64,000 nucleotides of DNA from Acetobacteraceae bacterium (GCA_030041255.1 JASHOF010000175.1:1-64000), one strand, 5' to 3'; shown: positions 19,481 through 28,449, counted from the stretch's first letter. Numbers and translations: made by a program. Notes: generated by a model from the sequence alone, not told the origin.

Positions 19481-19924
19481 ATGCGCGCGCACGAGGTCCT
19501 GCGCGCCGGCACCTGGCCCGAGGATCGCGAGGTCGACCGCGTTCGCATCGACTATGACCGGCGGCATCGCCGCCGCATCGTGCTGCAGACACTCTCCGGC
19601 TCCGAACTCCTCCTCGACCTTCCGGCAGCCGAACATTTGCGCGAAGGCGACGGGCTCCGCCTCGAGGAGGGCGGCGTGGTCCGCGTCCTCGCGCTTGCCG
19701 AGCCCTTGCTCGAAATCCGCGCCCCCGATGGCGATGCCCTGGCGCGCATCGCCTGGCACCTCGGCAACCGCCATCTCCCGGTCCAGATCTTGCCGGGCGC
19801 GCTCCGCATCCGCGAGGATCACGTGATCGCGGACATGGTCACCCGCCTCGGCGGCAGTGCATCGCCCGTCCTCGCACCATTCGATCCCGAGACAGGGGCC
19901 TATGCCGGATCACATCACCATTAG
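19481..19924 (+). CDS. ureE: urease accessory protein UreE (nickel chaperone)
   Basis: Cytoplasmic nickel metallochaperone of 147 aa. It has the peptide-binding N-terminal domain and the core segment WHLGNRHLPVQIL, whose His is the interfacial nickel ligand of UreE dimers. The C terminus ends in only three His (GSHHH), far shorter than the long His tail of some UreE proteins, so nickel storage is probably minor. Begins immediately after the ureC stop and overlaps ureF by 23 nt. Confidence 0.93.
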   Translation: MRAHEVLRAGTWPEDREVDRVRIDYDRRHRRRIVLQTLSGSELLLDLPAAEHLREGDGLRLEEGGVVRVLALAEPLLEIRAPDGDALARIAWHLGNRHLPVQILPGALRIREDHVIADMVTRLGGSASPVLAPFDPETGAYAGSHHH

Positions 19925-20540
19925 CCAGGCCACGCTGCTGCGCGTCCTGACCTGGCTCTCTCCGGCTTTTCCCACGGGGGCCTTCGCCTATTCGCACGGT
20001 CTCGAATGGGCCGTAGGGGCAGGCCTCGTTGGCGACGAACGGAGCCTCGATGCCTGGCTCTCCGATCTCATCCGCCACGGCAGCTTCCGTAACGACGTGA
20101 TCCTGCTTCGTTGCGCGCATCGCGGCGAGGATGTCGCAGCACTTGCCTCAGCGCTCGCCGCCTCGCTCGAGCGGCGCCAGGAAACGCTGCTGCAAGGCGA
20201 GGCCTTTGCCGCGGCCTCTGTTCCCTGGGGCGGAACGGAACCGGCCGCTCTGCCGGTCGCCGTCGGCCGGCTCGGCGCCCGCAACGGCACCGACGAAGAC
20301 CTTCTCGCGCTCGCCTTCCTCCACGCATGCGCAGCCAATCTGGTCTCCGCCGCGCTCCGCCTCATTCCGCTCGGCCAGCAGGCGGGCTTGCGCGTGCTCG
20401 CCGCCCTCGAGCCCGCCATCCTCGAGTTGGAAAAAGCCACGCGCGAAGCTTCATCCGACGATCTCGGCGGCTTCTGTTTCCGCTCCGAGATCGCGGCGAT
20501 GCGCCACGAAACCCAGTACACGCGGCTCTTCCGCTCATGA
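19902..20540 (+). CDS. ureF: urease accessory protein UreF
   Basis: Maturation factor of 212 aa, a GTPase-regulating partner of UreG in the UreDFG complex. I start it at MPDHITISQ (19902); the frame is open further upstream inside ureE. Family signatures are [27 protein letters not shown] and the C-terminal [20 protein letters not shown]. Its stop overlaps the ureG start in an ATGA junction. Confidence 0.94.
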   Translation: MPDHITISQATLLRVLTWLSPAFPTGAFAYSHGLEWAVGAGLVGDERSLDAWLSDLIRHGSFRNDVILLRCAHRGEDVAALASALAASLERRQETLLQGEAFAAASVPWGGTEPAALPVAVGRLGARNGTDEDLLALAFLHACAANLVSAALRLIPLGQQAGLRVLAALEPAILELEKATREASSDDLGGFCFRSEIAAMRHETQYTRLFRS

Positions 20541-21148
20541 GTTCAAGCGGTCCCCTGCGTGTCGGCATTGGCGGCCCGGTCGGCACCGGCAAAACGGCGC
20601 TGATGGATGCGCTCTGCAAAACCTTCCGCGACCGTTTCGAGATCGCCGCCATCACCAACGACATCTACACCAGGGAGGATGCCGAGTTCCTGACCCGTGC
20701 CGGCTCGCTCCGTCCGGAGCGCATTCTCGGCATCGAAACAGGTGGTTGCCCGCACACCGCGATTCGCGAGGATGCCAGCATCAATCTCGCCGGCGTGGCC
20801 GAGCTCCGCCGCCGTTTCCCCGCGCTCGAATTGATCCTGATCGAATCCGGCGGTGACAATCTGGCCGCGACCTTCAGTCCCGAGCTTGCGGATCTCACGA
20901 TCTACGTCATCGACGTTTCCGCCGGCGACAAGATTCCCCGCAAGGGCGGCCCCGGAATAACGCGCAGCGATCTTCTGGTCATCAACAAGATCGACCTCGC
21001 ACCTCTCGTCGGCGCCAGCCTCGACATCATGGAGCGCGATGCGAAGCGCATGCGTGGCGATCGCCCGTTCGTCTTCGCCAACCTTCGCGCCGGGCGCGGT
21101 GTTCCTGAAATTGCAGGCTTTATCGAGCGTGCCGGTGGGTTGCGCTGA
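20537..21148 (+). CDS. ureG: urease accessory GTPase UreG
   Basis: SIMIBI-class GTPase of 203 aa that couples GTP hydrolysis to nickel insertion. The P-loop GPVGTGKTA lies near residue 13, the nickel-binding Cys-Pro-His motif in [11 protein letters not shown], the [12 protein letters not shown] switch and the guanine-specificity NKIDL are all present. The upstream open frame is ureF shadow. Last gene of the urea module; the next gene converges on it 9 nt away. Confidence 0.96.
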   Translation: MSSSGPLRVGIGGPVGTGKTALMDALCKTFRDRFEIAAITNDIYTREDAEFLTRAGSLRPERILGIETGGCPHTAIREDASINLAGVAELRRRFPALELILIESGGDNLAATFSPELADLTIYVIDVSAGDKIPRKGGPGITRSDLLVINKIDLAPLVGASLDIMERDAKRMRGDRPFVFANLRAGRGVPEIAGFIERAGGLR

Positions 21149-21157
21149 TCCGAAAGA

Positions 21158-22300
21158 TCACTCCGCGAGATCCCGCAGAGTATGATCGAGGAAAAGGTTG
21201 GCGGCGGCGAAGGCCGATGCCTGCTCGGCCGGGAAGTCGATCTGGCCATGAAGCGGAGGCGGGATGGCGCGCGGGTCTTCGCCAATCCAGTCGAAGGGCT
21301 TGCGGTCTTTCTCCTCGGTGTACCGTGCGGCGCGCAGGATGGCCTCCAACGTGCCACCGCCGGCTGCGGCAGCGGCGAGCGCACGGTAGCAGGCGGCCTG
21401 GGCGATGAGGATACGCCACGTGATCGGCCGGCAGGCGGGGTGAAAGGCGCGAAAGATTTCGATCAGCGGGCCGAGCGCACGCTTCATCTCGCCGGCGCGG
21501 CCGGGGGGATCGGCCTCGGCGCGGAGATCGGCACCGGCCAGCGCCTTGGCGAATTCGGCGTAGGTCATGGCGCGGACGGTCGTACTTTCCGTGGCCAGGA
21601 GCGCGCCGACGGCCTCGCTGATCTGGCCCGAATAGAGGCCCTGGCGCCACTTCCAGCGCTGCTCGGCTTCCGAGGGGGGCGTGGCGGGAGGGTTCTCGGG
21701 CGGGGCGTAGTGCACGCCGGCCGCGCCGAAGATGACTGGCGGATAGCGCGGATCGACGAGGGTGTAATCCGAGCGAAGGGCTTCGTAGGCGCGGCCGGCG
21801 ATGAGATGCTGGCCTTGCAGGTCGGAATCGAGCGCGAGATCGAGCAGGGTGAGTTTGCGGGTGATGAGTTCCTGGATGGCGAGCGGCGCGACGAGGTTGT
21901 GGATGACGCTCGTGAAGTAGTAGGGATCGCGGCCGGTGATCCAGTTGTCGGGCCCGGTTGCGAGCGCGCCGATGCGGGTGGCGAGGGCGAGATTCATGAT
22001 GCGATGGCGGGCGCGGCGCGCCGCCTGCTGGAGCTGGTAGGCGAGCGGATAGAGCTCGGTGTAGAGGCGCTTGCGGGCCTCGTATTCGTAGTCGCGTTTG
22101 GCCTTGGCGGCGTCCTGCTCCTCGCCGAGGCGGCTGTTCAGGACCGCGAGGCTGCGCTCGGTCGCGGCTTGCCTTTCGGCCTGCTCGCGGGCGGCGCGGC
22201 CGCCCTGGATGCTGGTCCAGGCGGCCGTGCCGAGCGAAATGAGCGATACGACGATCGCGGCGCCGGCCGCGATCCAGGCCGATTGCACGTCGCCTGCCAT
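21158..22300 (-). CDS. membrane-anchored coiled-coil protein, unknown
   Basis: Protein of 380 aa that I do not recognise. From the ATG at 22300 the N terminus holds one transmembrane segment (SAWIAAGAAIVVSLISLGTAAW), followed by a charged coiled-coil stretch (EQAERQAATERSLAVLNSRL and on) and a mostly helical soluble domain with YAPPENPPATPP linker. The frame stays open to 22576 but that extension is Arg/Pro/Gly-rich and looks non-coding. It converges with ureG. Many bacterial proteins of this TM-plus-coiled-coil shape exist without known role; no enzymatic motif was found. Confidence 0.65.
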   Translation of the reverse strand: MAGDVQSAWIAAGAAIVVSLISLGTAAWTSIQGGRAAREQAERQAATERSLAVLNSRLGEEQDAAKAKRDYEYEARKRLYTELYPLAYQLQQAARRARHRIMNLALATRIGALATGPDNWITGRDPYYFTSVIHNLVAPLAIQELITRKLTLLDLALDSDLQGQHLIAGRAYEALRSDYTLVDPRYPPVIFGAAGVHYAPPENPPATPPSEAEQRWKWRQGLYSGQISEAVGALLATESTTVRAMTYAEFAKALAGADLRAEADPPGRAGEMKRALGPLIEIFRAFHPACRPITWRILIAQAACYRALAAAAAGGGTLEAILRAARYTEEKDRKPFDWIGEDPRAIPPPLHGQIDFPAEQASAFAAANLFLDHTLRDLAE

Positions 22301-22755
22301 GGCTCCTCCCGTGCGGCGCGGCAATGCGACCCCGCCGCGGCCGGGGGATGGTCGCGGGAAAGAAACGAGCTGGCAAGCAGAGCGTTGCGCATCGGAAGCG
22401 CGTGCCTCTTCGTCGGCCTCCGCGCCGGCCTGACCCGGCGGCAGAACCTCGCGATCGCCGAGAACAGTGACCCGCAGAGAGGGCGCCTTTCGCCGCGCCA
22501 AGCGGTCTCGAAGGCAAAGCAGCTTTGCCACCTTCCCACGAAGCCTGGCAGGAGTGGCTGCGATGCGATGCCCCACACCCGGCGGAAGCCGACTGCCTCG
22601 CTTCCAGGCCGGGCGAAACCGGGCGTGCGTTTATGCGGGTTGCCGGCGGCGGTCGCGGCTTCCACGGCACGCTCACCTCGGCTGCATGGTCGGGCGCCGG
22701 AGGGACCGCCCACCCCTCGATAAATCTGGTATCAAGAATAACGGGCCGCCCGGGC
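22301..22755. other. non-coding stretch between the membrane protein and the toxin-antitoxin promoter
   Basis: About 455 nt of GC-rich DNA with no gene I can support. Short open frames on both strands here have shadow-like composition. It holds the likely promoter for the leftward membrane protein, but no clear element was identified. Confidence 0.4.
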
Positions 22756-22799
22756 TTGCGAAAGACGCCTAGCCGCTTATACTGTTAGACGTTTAGACG
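22756..22799 (+). promoter_or_regulatory. promoter and 8-bp-spaced repeats for the toxin-antitoxin operon
   Basis: TTGCGA (22756-22761) and TATACT (22778-22783) are separated by 16 bp, a good sigma-70-like pair. Immediately after lie two copies of TTAGACG (22785-22791 and 22793-22799) at an 8-bp step. CopG-type ribbon-helix-helix proteins often bind repeated short boxes at their own promoter, so autoregulation is likely but inferred. Confidence 0.5.
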
Positions 22800-22816
22800 C
22801 CGATTGGGAGACCCCG

Positions 22817-23077
22817 ATGCCGGAGGACACCACCCGCTGGACCGTCTCGGTCTCCAAGGAGACCGACATCGCCGTCCGCAGCTTCCTCGCCCAGCGCGGC
22901 CTCAAGAAAGGCGACCTCTCGAAATTCATCGAGGAGGCTGTCCGCTGGCGGGTGCTCGATCAGACGATCACCGAAGTCCGCGGCAAGTTTGCCGATCTGC
23001 CTGCCGCAGAACTCGAATCCCTCATCGACGAGGCCGTCTCGTCAATCCGGCAAACAGAGACCTCCAGGCCCGGGTGA
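22817..23077 (+). CDS. CopG-family ribbon-helix-helix antitoxin
   Basis: Small protein of 86 aa. The N-terminal part TTRWTVSVSKETDIAVRSFL gives the beta strand and first helix of a ribbon-helix-helix DNA-binding fold, followed by KGDLSKFIEEAVRWRVL. The C-terminal helix (DLPAAELESLIDEAVSSI) would neutralise the partner toxin. A GGGAG site precedes the ATG. The PIN toxin gene starts 4 nt beyond its stop, the usual antitoxin-first order. Repeats at 22785-22799 are a candidate operator. Confidence 0.8.
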   Translation: MPEDTTRWTVSVSKETDIAVRSFLAQRGLKKGDLSKFIEEAVRWRVLDQTITEVRGKFADLPAAELESLIDEAVSSIRQTETSRPG

Positions 23078-23080
23078 TGT

Positions 23081-23500
23081 GTGCGCATCGTCGTCGACAC
23101 CAATGTTCTCATCAGCGCTTTGCTGATCGAAACATCGCTGCCGGCGCAGCTGATCGTTCTCTGGCGCGAAGGAAGGTTCGACCTTCTCACTTCCGCTGAA
23201 CAGCTCGACGAGTTGCGACGCGTCACCCGGTACCCGAAGATCCGCGAACGCTTGTCACCGGCGCTTGCCGGGCGACTCATCAACGAGCTTCGCGGCCTCG
23301 CGGAATTGGTTCCGAACCTGCCGCCGGTCACGGTCTCTCCCGACCCCTGCGATGATTACCTGCTGGCGACGGCCGCCGCCGGGCGCGCCGATTTCCTGGT
23401 GACAGGCGACAAGAGCGGCCTGTTGGCGCTCGGGCTTTACGAGAGCGCCAGGATCATCACCGTCCGCGCGTTCCTGGACTTGCACCGGCGATTGCCGTGA
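23081..23500 (+). CDS. PIN-domain toxin (putative RNase)
   Basis: Protein of 139 aa of the PIN-domain toxin family (COG1569-like). It begins at a GTG with the metal-binding RIVVDTNVLISALL, and the second acidic set is in DPCDDYLLATAAAGRADFLVTGDKSGLL, all conserved Asp residues present. PIN toxins cleave RNA with Mg2+. Coupled to the CopG-like antitoxin gene upstream. The target RNA is not predictable. Confidence 0.82.
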   Translation: MRIVVDTNVLISALLIETSLPAQLIVLWREGRFDLLTSAEQLDELRRVTRYPKIRERLSPALAGRLINELRGLAELVPNLPPVTVSPDPCDDYLLATAAAGRADFLVTGDKSGLLALGLYESARIITVRAFLDLHRRLP

Positions 23501-23711
23501 GCCGGGAGGCAGTGCAGTTCTTTGGCAACACCCCGCCCGCTGCCATGGCGTCCCATTTTGGTTTAGCGGAATTGATGACAGAACGGGCTTCCGGAGACTG
23601 AAGGCCCGATCGTAGTGAAAATCGATAGGGGCGTTTTCCCGATGTGGTTCTTCCTGGCCGAGTTGAACGCATCGGGTGCCCGCAAGTCCGTTAGAGGAGG
23701 CGTAGTTTGAA

Positions 23712-24560
23712 ATGACCGGCGTATATCTGGTTCCCTATCGTTCATTTCCTCAAACAAATCATCTGGTAGCCGCATCAGGGCGTTTTGCCTGTGTCGGGAG
23801 GGCCATAGTTGCGAACGAATGGCCTTACGACAACGGAGATGACCCTTCCTTTTTTGCTGCGCGGCGCGACCGCGGACCATTGACCTGGGGTGTTTGCCGC
23901 CAAGATGTTCGGAACAATATCCAGCCAGGAAGTATCTGCGTGTTCTTCGCGTTCACGAGGGATCGAGGCAAAACTCGATACCGGATGAGCGCCGTCGCAA
24001 CGGTCTCGGAAACGCTCGACCGCCGAGTTGTGTTCCAAGACCGCCGATTCCGCGGTATGACCTACATCAATGTCCTAATTAGACCGGACGGGAACGGGTG
24101 GGTATACGACGAGAATGATCGCCCCGCTGGTGATCGACATGAGGACTGGCTATGGCGAATAGCCGCGCATGGAGCCACGGGGAAGAGCGAGTTTGACGCC
24201 GACGCCCGAAATGCCCACATACTCGACAATGGGCACTTCATGGACGGCGATGTAGAAATTGCGCGCAACTACGTCGTCTTCTCGAAGCGACCCGACGAGA
24301 CTTACATATCACCACATCCACCTTTAGTTGCCACCGCTAAGAATGGCGCGCACGAAAGGTGGAACACCGATGAACTGAAATGCCTTACGGTATGTGTCGC
24401 GGCTTGTCGGCATCCCAAAAAGCGAGTCTTCCTACGCAGCAAAGGTAGTGGATACGTCCACAGACAATTGACTTTCGAGCTGCCGGTCGGAGAAGCCGTC
24501 CAATGGCGGCGGTTGCTAATCGCTACACTCTGTCGGAAATCAGTTCCAGGCGCGGCTTAA
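23712..24560 (+). CDS. hypothetical protein, lower-GC, possibly horizontally acquired
   Basis: Protein of 282 aa, not recognised. The N-terminal 110 residues show strand-rich segments such as RGPLTWGVCRQDVRNNIQPG and ICVFFAFTRDRGKTRYRMSAVATV, loosely like EVE/PUA-type or nucleotide-modification-associated (Nmad) domains; this is a weak resemblance only. There is a HMD-rich middle (DNGHFMDGDVEIARNYVVFSKR) and a basic C terminus. Its base composition is visibly less GC-rich than its neighbours. AGGAGG lies about 12 nt upstream of the ATG. It stands alone between the toxin-antitoxin pair and the nitrile hydratase genes. Confidence 0.6.
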   Translation: MTGVYLVPYRSFPQTNHLVAASGRFACVGRAIVANEWPYDNGDDPSFFAARRDRGPLTWGVCRQDVRNNIQPGSICVFFAFTRDRGKTRYRMSAVATVSETLDRRVVFQDRRFRGMTYINVLIRPDGNGWVYDENDRPAGDRHEDWLWRIAAHGATGKSEFDADARNAHILDNGHFMDGDVEIARNYVVFSKRPDETYISPHPPLVATAKNGAHERWNTDELKCLTVCVAACRHPKKRVFLRSKGSGYVHRQLTFELPVGEAVQWRRLLIATLCRKSVPGAA

Positions 24561-24917
24561 TCCAACTTGCGCAGTGAGAGGCGGCCTCTTGCATCAGCTT
24601 CGGAAAGTGACAACCGGGAGAGGCTCCGATCGGCGCCGGTCGGGACCCTGCCGCGAACGAAAATCCTGCTGCAATGCCAAGGCGTTGAGCGCGATCCCCG
24701 GGGAGTGGCCAAGACTTGGCCATCGTCGTAGCGTTCCGCGGGCACACGCTGCCGCCGCTGGACGCCGCGACATCGGTCACGCTAGGTTGCTGGGGCGGCA
24801 CACCCGCTTGCGAGATGCATGCGCCCTCCATTAGCTTCGGCCGATGGCATTGCAGGCCACGAAACAGCGGACCGGTTGCGCGAATGCTACCCGTTCAGCG
24901 AGAAGGAGATGAGCGAG
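24561..24917. other. non-coding stretch upstream of the nitrile hydratase genes
   Basis: About 357 nt with no supported gene, rRNA or tRNA. Short frames on both strands lack conserved features. It must contain the promoter for the nitrile hydratase pair, but no clear -35/-10 pair stands out. Confidence 0.4.
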
Positions 24918-25523
24918 ATGGCTGACAACGCCACCCCACCTGCTGCGCCACCCGAGCAGAGGACGGCGGCCATCGAAATGGTCCTCCGACGGCATGGCAT
25001 ACTTCCAGATGGCTTCGTCGGCGAATTCACCGAGCACGCCGACGACGCTTGGGTCACGTCCAACGGGGCGCGCATGGTCGCCCGTGCCTGGACCGATCCG
25101 GCATTCCACACCCGCATGCTCACTGACGGCACCGCCGCCGCACGCGAGATGGGGTTCGAATTCCCGGAACATCACCGGCACCTGGTCGTGCTGGAGAACA
25201 CGCCGGACATCCACAACGTGATCGTCTGCACGCTGTGCTCATGCACCGCCTATACGATCATCGGCGCCGCACCGGACTGGTACAAGGATCTCGACTACCG
25301 CGCCCGCGTGGTGCGCGAGTCCCGGACAGTGCTGCGGGAAATGGGCCTCGACCTGCCGGCCAGCACAGAGATCCGCGTCTGGGACACGACAGCCGATACC
25401 CGCTACATGGTGCTGCCGCTACAACCGCCAGCGACCGAGGGCTGGCCGGTGGAAAAGCTCGCCACCATCGTCACTCAGGATTCCATGATCGGTGCTTCGC
25501 GGCTCGACGAGGTCAAGGGCTGA
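24918..25523 (+). CDS. nitrile hydratase alpha subunit, cobalt type
   Basis: Protein of 201 aa. The metal claw VCTLCSC lies at residues 103-109 (Cys104, Cys107, Cys109, with Thr105 marking the non-corrin cobalt form rather than iron). Nitrile hydratases convert nitriles to amides. After the claw it reads TAY where typical enzymes have YPW, a departure that also raises thiocyanate-hydrolase-like activity as an alternative. Start chosen at the ATG at 24918, 9 nt after AGGAG; an ATG at 24909 abuts the site too closely. The beta gene starts 4 nt after its stop. Confidence 0.88.
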   Translation: MADNATPPAAPPEQRTAAIEMVLRRHGILPDGFVGEFTEHADDAWVTSNGARMVARAWTDPAFHTRMLTDGTAAAREMGFEFPEHHRHLVVLENTPDIHNVIVCTLCSCTAYTIIGAAPDWYKDLDYRARVVRESRTVLREMGLDLPASTEIRVWDTTADTRYMVLPLQPPATEGWPVEKLATIVTQDSMIGASRLDEVKG

Positions 25524-25527
25524 CGCC

Positions 25528-26142
25528 ATGGACAGCCTTCACGACCTGGGCGGCAAGCAAGGCTTCGGCGGTGTGAAGTACCCCGACCTGCCACACCACG
25601 AGACCTGGGAACCGGTGGTGCGCGCGCTGTCCGCCTGTGCGCTGCGCAAGCACCTCTACAACATGGACGAGTTCCGCCACGCCATCGAGCGCATGGCGCC
25701 GCGTCATTACGTCACGGCGGCCTATTACGAGCGCCACCTGACGGCGGTCGCCACACTGTTGGTGGAGAAGGGCGTCGTCACCCACGAGGAGCTTGAGACA
25801 CTGGCCGGCGGCGCCTTCCCGCTCGCCGGGCCGATCGGGCCTGGGCGGCTGCCGGCCGCGCCGCAGAGCTTCGCTATCGGCGAGACGGTGCGGGTTAAGA
25901 ACGAATACGTGCCGGGGCATGTCCGCATGCCCGCCTATATTCGTGGCAAGACCGGTGTGGTGGTGGGCATCTCACCCCCCTATCCGTTCCCCGATGCGGC
26001 CGGGCACGGCATGCAGGCGCCTGGGGAACCCGCATACGATGTGCGGTTCCGTGCCCGCGATCTGTGGGCGGACTCCTGCGATGACGCCATGAACCATGTC
26101 GGCGTCTTCCAGAGCTATCTGGAAAAGGTTGGGGAAGATTGA
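25528..26142 (+). CDS. nitrile hydratase beta subunit
   Basis: Protein of 204 aa, slightly shorter than the usual beta subunit. It opens MDSLHDLGGKQGFG, the family signature, has AYYERHLTAVATLLVEKGV with the conserved Arg that contacts the metal-claw cysteines, and the C-terminal SH3-like barrel (FAIGETVRVKNEYVPGHVRM and VGVFQSYLEKV). A single intact beta chain argues for nitrile hydratase rather than thiocyanate hydrolase, whose equivalent is split in two. No activator or cobalt-loading gene follows within the window. Confidence 0.88.
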   Translation: MDSLHDLGGKQGFGGVKYPDLPHHETWEPVVRALSACALRKHLYNMDEFRHAIERMAPRHYVTAAYYERHLTAVATLLVEKGVVTHEELETLAGGAFPLAGPIGPGRLPAAPQSFAIGETVRVKNEYVPGHVRMPAYIRGKTGVVVGISPPYPFPDAAGHGMQAPGEPAYDVRFRARDLWADSCDDAMNHVGVFQSYLEKVGED

Positions 26143-26229
26143 CGTTTCACGATGCTTTCAGCGATCTGGTTTGGTCGTACGGTGGGGAGTACACTAGCCG
26201 TCCATTGCGGCTGAGCGGAGGTCCTGTCC

Positions 26230-26886
26230 TCAAGGTTTCGTCATGCGATAAAACTGCGTTCCGATCACGATCGCCACGCGACCGTTTGCCCGGCGATGGA
26301 GGTTGGCGTCGCGAAGGGAGTAGGCACAACCGCAATACTCTTGCTGATAGAACTCCTCGCGCTTGCTGATCTCGATCATGCGCTGCGCGCCTCCGCCCTT
26401 GCGCCAGTTGTAGTCCCAGTAAATGAGACCTTCGTAGGCCGATGCCGCGCGGATACCGCACGCATTGATCTGGGCGAGATTCTTCCATCGTGAAATCCCA
26501 AGTGAACTGGTCATCACCGGGAAGCCGTTTTCATGAGCATAAAGTGCTGTGCGCTCGAAGCGCATATCGAAGCACATGGTGCAACGTGCACCTCGCTCTG
26601 GCTCCCACTCCATACCCTTGGCGCGAGCGAACCAGTTGTCGGGGTCGTAGTCCGCGTCGATAAAGGGGACATTGTGCTTTGCCGCAAAGCGGATGTTTTC
26701 CTCCTTGCGGAGATTGTATTCCCGCTTCGGATGGATGTTCGGATTGTAGAAGAAAATGGTGTAGTCGATGCCAGAGGCCAGCATGGCTTCCATGACTTCG
26801 CCAGAACACGGGGCGCAGCAGGAGTGCAGCAGCACCTTCTGTGCCCCGTTCGGGGCAGTCAGGGCAGGGCGGGCAGGATCGCTCAT
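26230..26886 (-). CDS. queH: epoxyqueuosine reductase QueH
   Basis: Protein of 218 aa, DUF208 family, which performs the last step of queuosine synthesis in tRNA. Cysteine pairs sit in [11 protein letters not shown] (Cys23, Cys24, Cys27) and YCGCAYSL, expected ligands of the Fe-S cluster, plus RCTMCFDMR. Start placed at MSDPARP; the frame is open 19 codons further but without homology. Convergent with the nitrile hydratase operon and in a separate transcript from ampG. Confidence 0.9.
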   Translation of the reverse strand: MSDPARPALTAPNGAQKVLLHSCCAPCSGEVMEAMLASGIDYTIFFYNPNIHPKREYNLRKEENIRFAAKHNVPFIDADYDPDNWFARAKGMEWEPERGARCTMCFDMRFERTALYAHENGFPVMTSSLGISRWKNLAQINACGIRAASAYEGLIYWDYNWRKGGGAQRMIEISKREEFYQQEYCGCAYSLRDANLHRRANGRVAIVIGTQFYRMTKP

Positions 26887-27159
26887 GGACAGCACCATTA
26901 GCATGAAGCGCCGGCGAGGTGCATCCTTGGTTACCAAAGACACGTACGAGGCCTGACGTTGCAGGCTCAGCCCGCCTCAATCCAGGACCGCGACGGTCGT
27001 GGTCAAGTGCTGCGCGCTTCGCGGATACACTGGCCTTTCATCGCGCGGACAATTGCGGATTTCGGCGCTCCGGGCTCGTTGGACTGACCCGCCCCGGTCG
27101 GGCAGGCCGGGGCAGGCGGCGCCGTGTATCGCGGAGGATTTGCAGCACCTCGCCGAAGC

Positions 27160-28449
27160 TCACGCACTCTCTTCCGGCGGATAGCGACGCAGCAGGTAGA
27201 TCATCACCCCCATCGCCGGAAACGCGGCGAAGGTCGTCAGCGAATAGAAGAGCTTCCATCCGGCGGCAGCGGCGAGGAACCCGGACAGGCCGCCGACCGT
27301 TCTTAACGCCAGCACCGCCACGGAGGAGAGCAGCGCATATTGCGTCGCCGTGTGGGCGCGCGAGCAGAGGCCGGAGAGGTAGGTGATGAAGGCGGCGTCC
27401 GCGAGGCCCTCGGTGAATGCCTCGACCGCCGAAGTGGCGATCAGCACACGATGATCCCCCGCCGAGTACGCCAGCAGCACGTACATGGCGAGGCACAGCG
27501 TCTGCACCCAGCCGGTGAAGAGCAATGCCCGCCCGACTCCTATCTTCGCGACCAGCCAGCCCCCGAGCGCCGCACCGGCAAGAACCGCCGCCAGAGAAAC
27601 CGGCCCGGAAGCAAGCGCGACCGCCGCCCGATCGAAGCCGAGCGCGCGATAGAACGGCGGCAGCATCACGCCCGCCATCGCCTCGCCGAGCCGGAACAGC
27701 ACGACGAAAGCCAGGATCGGCACCGCTCCCGGCCGCGAGAGGAATTCCTGCAACGGCGCGATCAGCGCCTCCTTAAGGCGCGCGCGGAGGCTCCTGCGTG
27801 CCGCTCCGAGGGATAGAGGCGGCGGAGGCTCGCGCGCCGCCAGGCTCACCGGAATGCCGGCCGCCGCGAGAGCCGCCATCAGCAGCAGGGAAAGATGCCA
27901 CCCGAGCGGCGTCGCCAGCGCAATGGCGCCCGCGCCCGAAATCAACAGCGCCGCCCGATAGCCCCACACATACGCAGCCATCGCCGCGCCCTGCAGGCGT
28001 GGCGGAAACGTCTCGATGCGCCAGGCATCGATCACGATGTCCTGGCTCGCGGAAAGAAAGGCCACCAGCGCCGCCGCAACCGCCGCCGCCAGCGGCGCAG
28101 TCGCCGGCCGCGAGAGCGCCAGCAGCACGACCGAGGCGGCCAGCAGCGGCTGGATCGCCAAAAGCCAGCCGCGCCTCCGTCCGAAGCGCGCGAGAACTCC
28201 CGGCGGCGCCGCATGGTCGAGCAGCGGCGCCCAGAGGAATTTCAACGAATAGGCCAACCCGATCTCGGCAGTCAGCCCGATCGCGCCGAGTGAGACATGG
28301 CCTTCCGCGAACCACTGCCGAAGCGTGAAACCGGATAACGGCAGCGGCAGGCCGGAAGCGAAACCGAACCCGCCCATCAGCCAGAGCGCCGGATCCTTAA
28401 GCGCGCTCCCGAGCGTCGGGATTCTCTCTTCCCTCTCGACCAGGCTCAT
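27160..28449 (-). CDS. ampG: AmpG-type muropeptide permease (MFS)
   Basis: Inner-membrane transporter of 429 aa with about 12 membrane segments. AmpG imports GlcNAc-anhydroMurNAc peptides in cell-wall recycling. Family markers are GFASGLPLPLSGFTLRQWF near residue 30, FGRRRGWLLAIQPLLA between the second and third helices, and FLSASQDIVIDAWRIETF. Its ATG overlaps the stop of the upstream ATPase gene, so it is the sixth gene of the peptide importer operon. A GC hairpin at 27091-27113 lies just downstream. Substrate assignment rests on family only. Confidence 0.88.
   Translation of the reverse strand: MSLVEREERIPTLGSALKDPALWLMGGFGFASGLPLPLSGFTLRQWFAEGHVSLGAIGLTAEIGLAYSLKFLWAPLLDHAAPPGVLARFGRRRGWLLAIQPLLAASVVLLALSRPATAPLAAAVAAALVAFLSASQDIVIDAWRIETFPPRLQGAAMAAYVWGYRAALLISGAGAIALATPLGWHLSLLLMAALAAAGIPVSLAAREPPPPLSLGAARRSLRARLKEALIAPLQEFLSRPGAVPILAFVVLFRLGEAMAGVMLPPFYRALGFDRAAVALASGPVSLAAVLAGAALGGWLVAKIGVGRALLFTGWVQTLCLAMYVLLAYSAGDHRVLIATSAVEAFTEGLADAAFITYLSGLCSRAHTATQYALLSSVAVLALRTVGGLSGFLAAAAGWKLFYSLTTFAAFPAMGVMIYLLRRYPPEESA

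Noticed and set aside
22300-22576. In-frame N-terminal extension of the coiled-coil membrane protein
   Set aside because: Composition is Arg/Pro/Gly-rich with no homology features, and the ATG at 22300 puts the membrane helix at the N terminus.
26139-26369. 76-aa frame overlapping the nitrile hydratase beta stop, considered as an activator remnant
   Set aside because: It begins at a TTG, shows no activator motifs and is rich in Arg/Ser as expected for a shadow frame.
27091-27113. GCCCCGG...CCGGGGC hairpin after ampG as a terminator
   Set aside because: Short stem, 9-nt loop and no T-run; kept only as a remark in the ampG entry.
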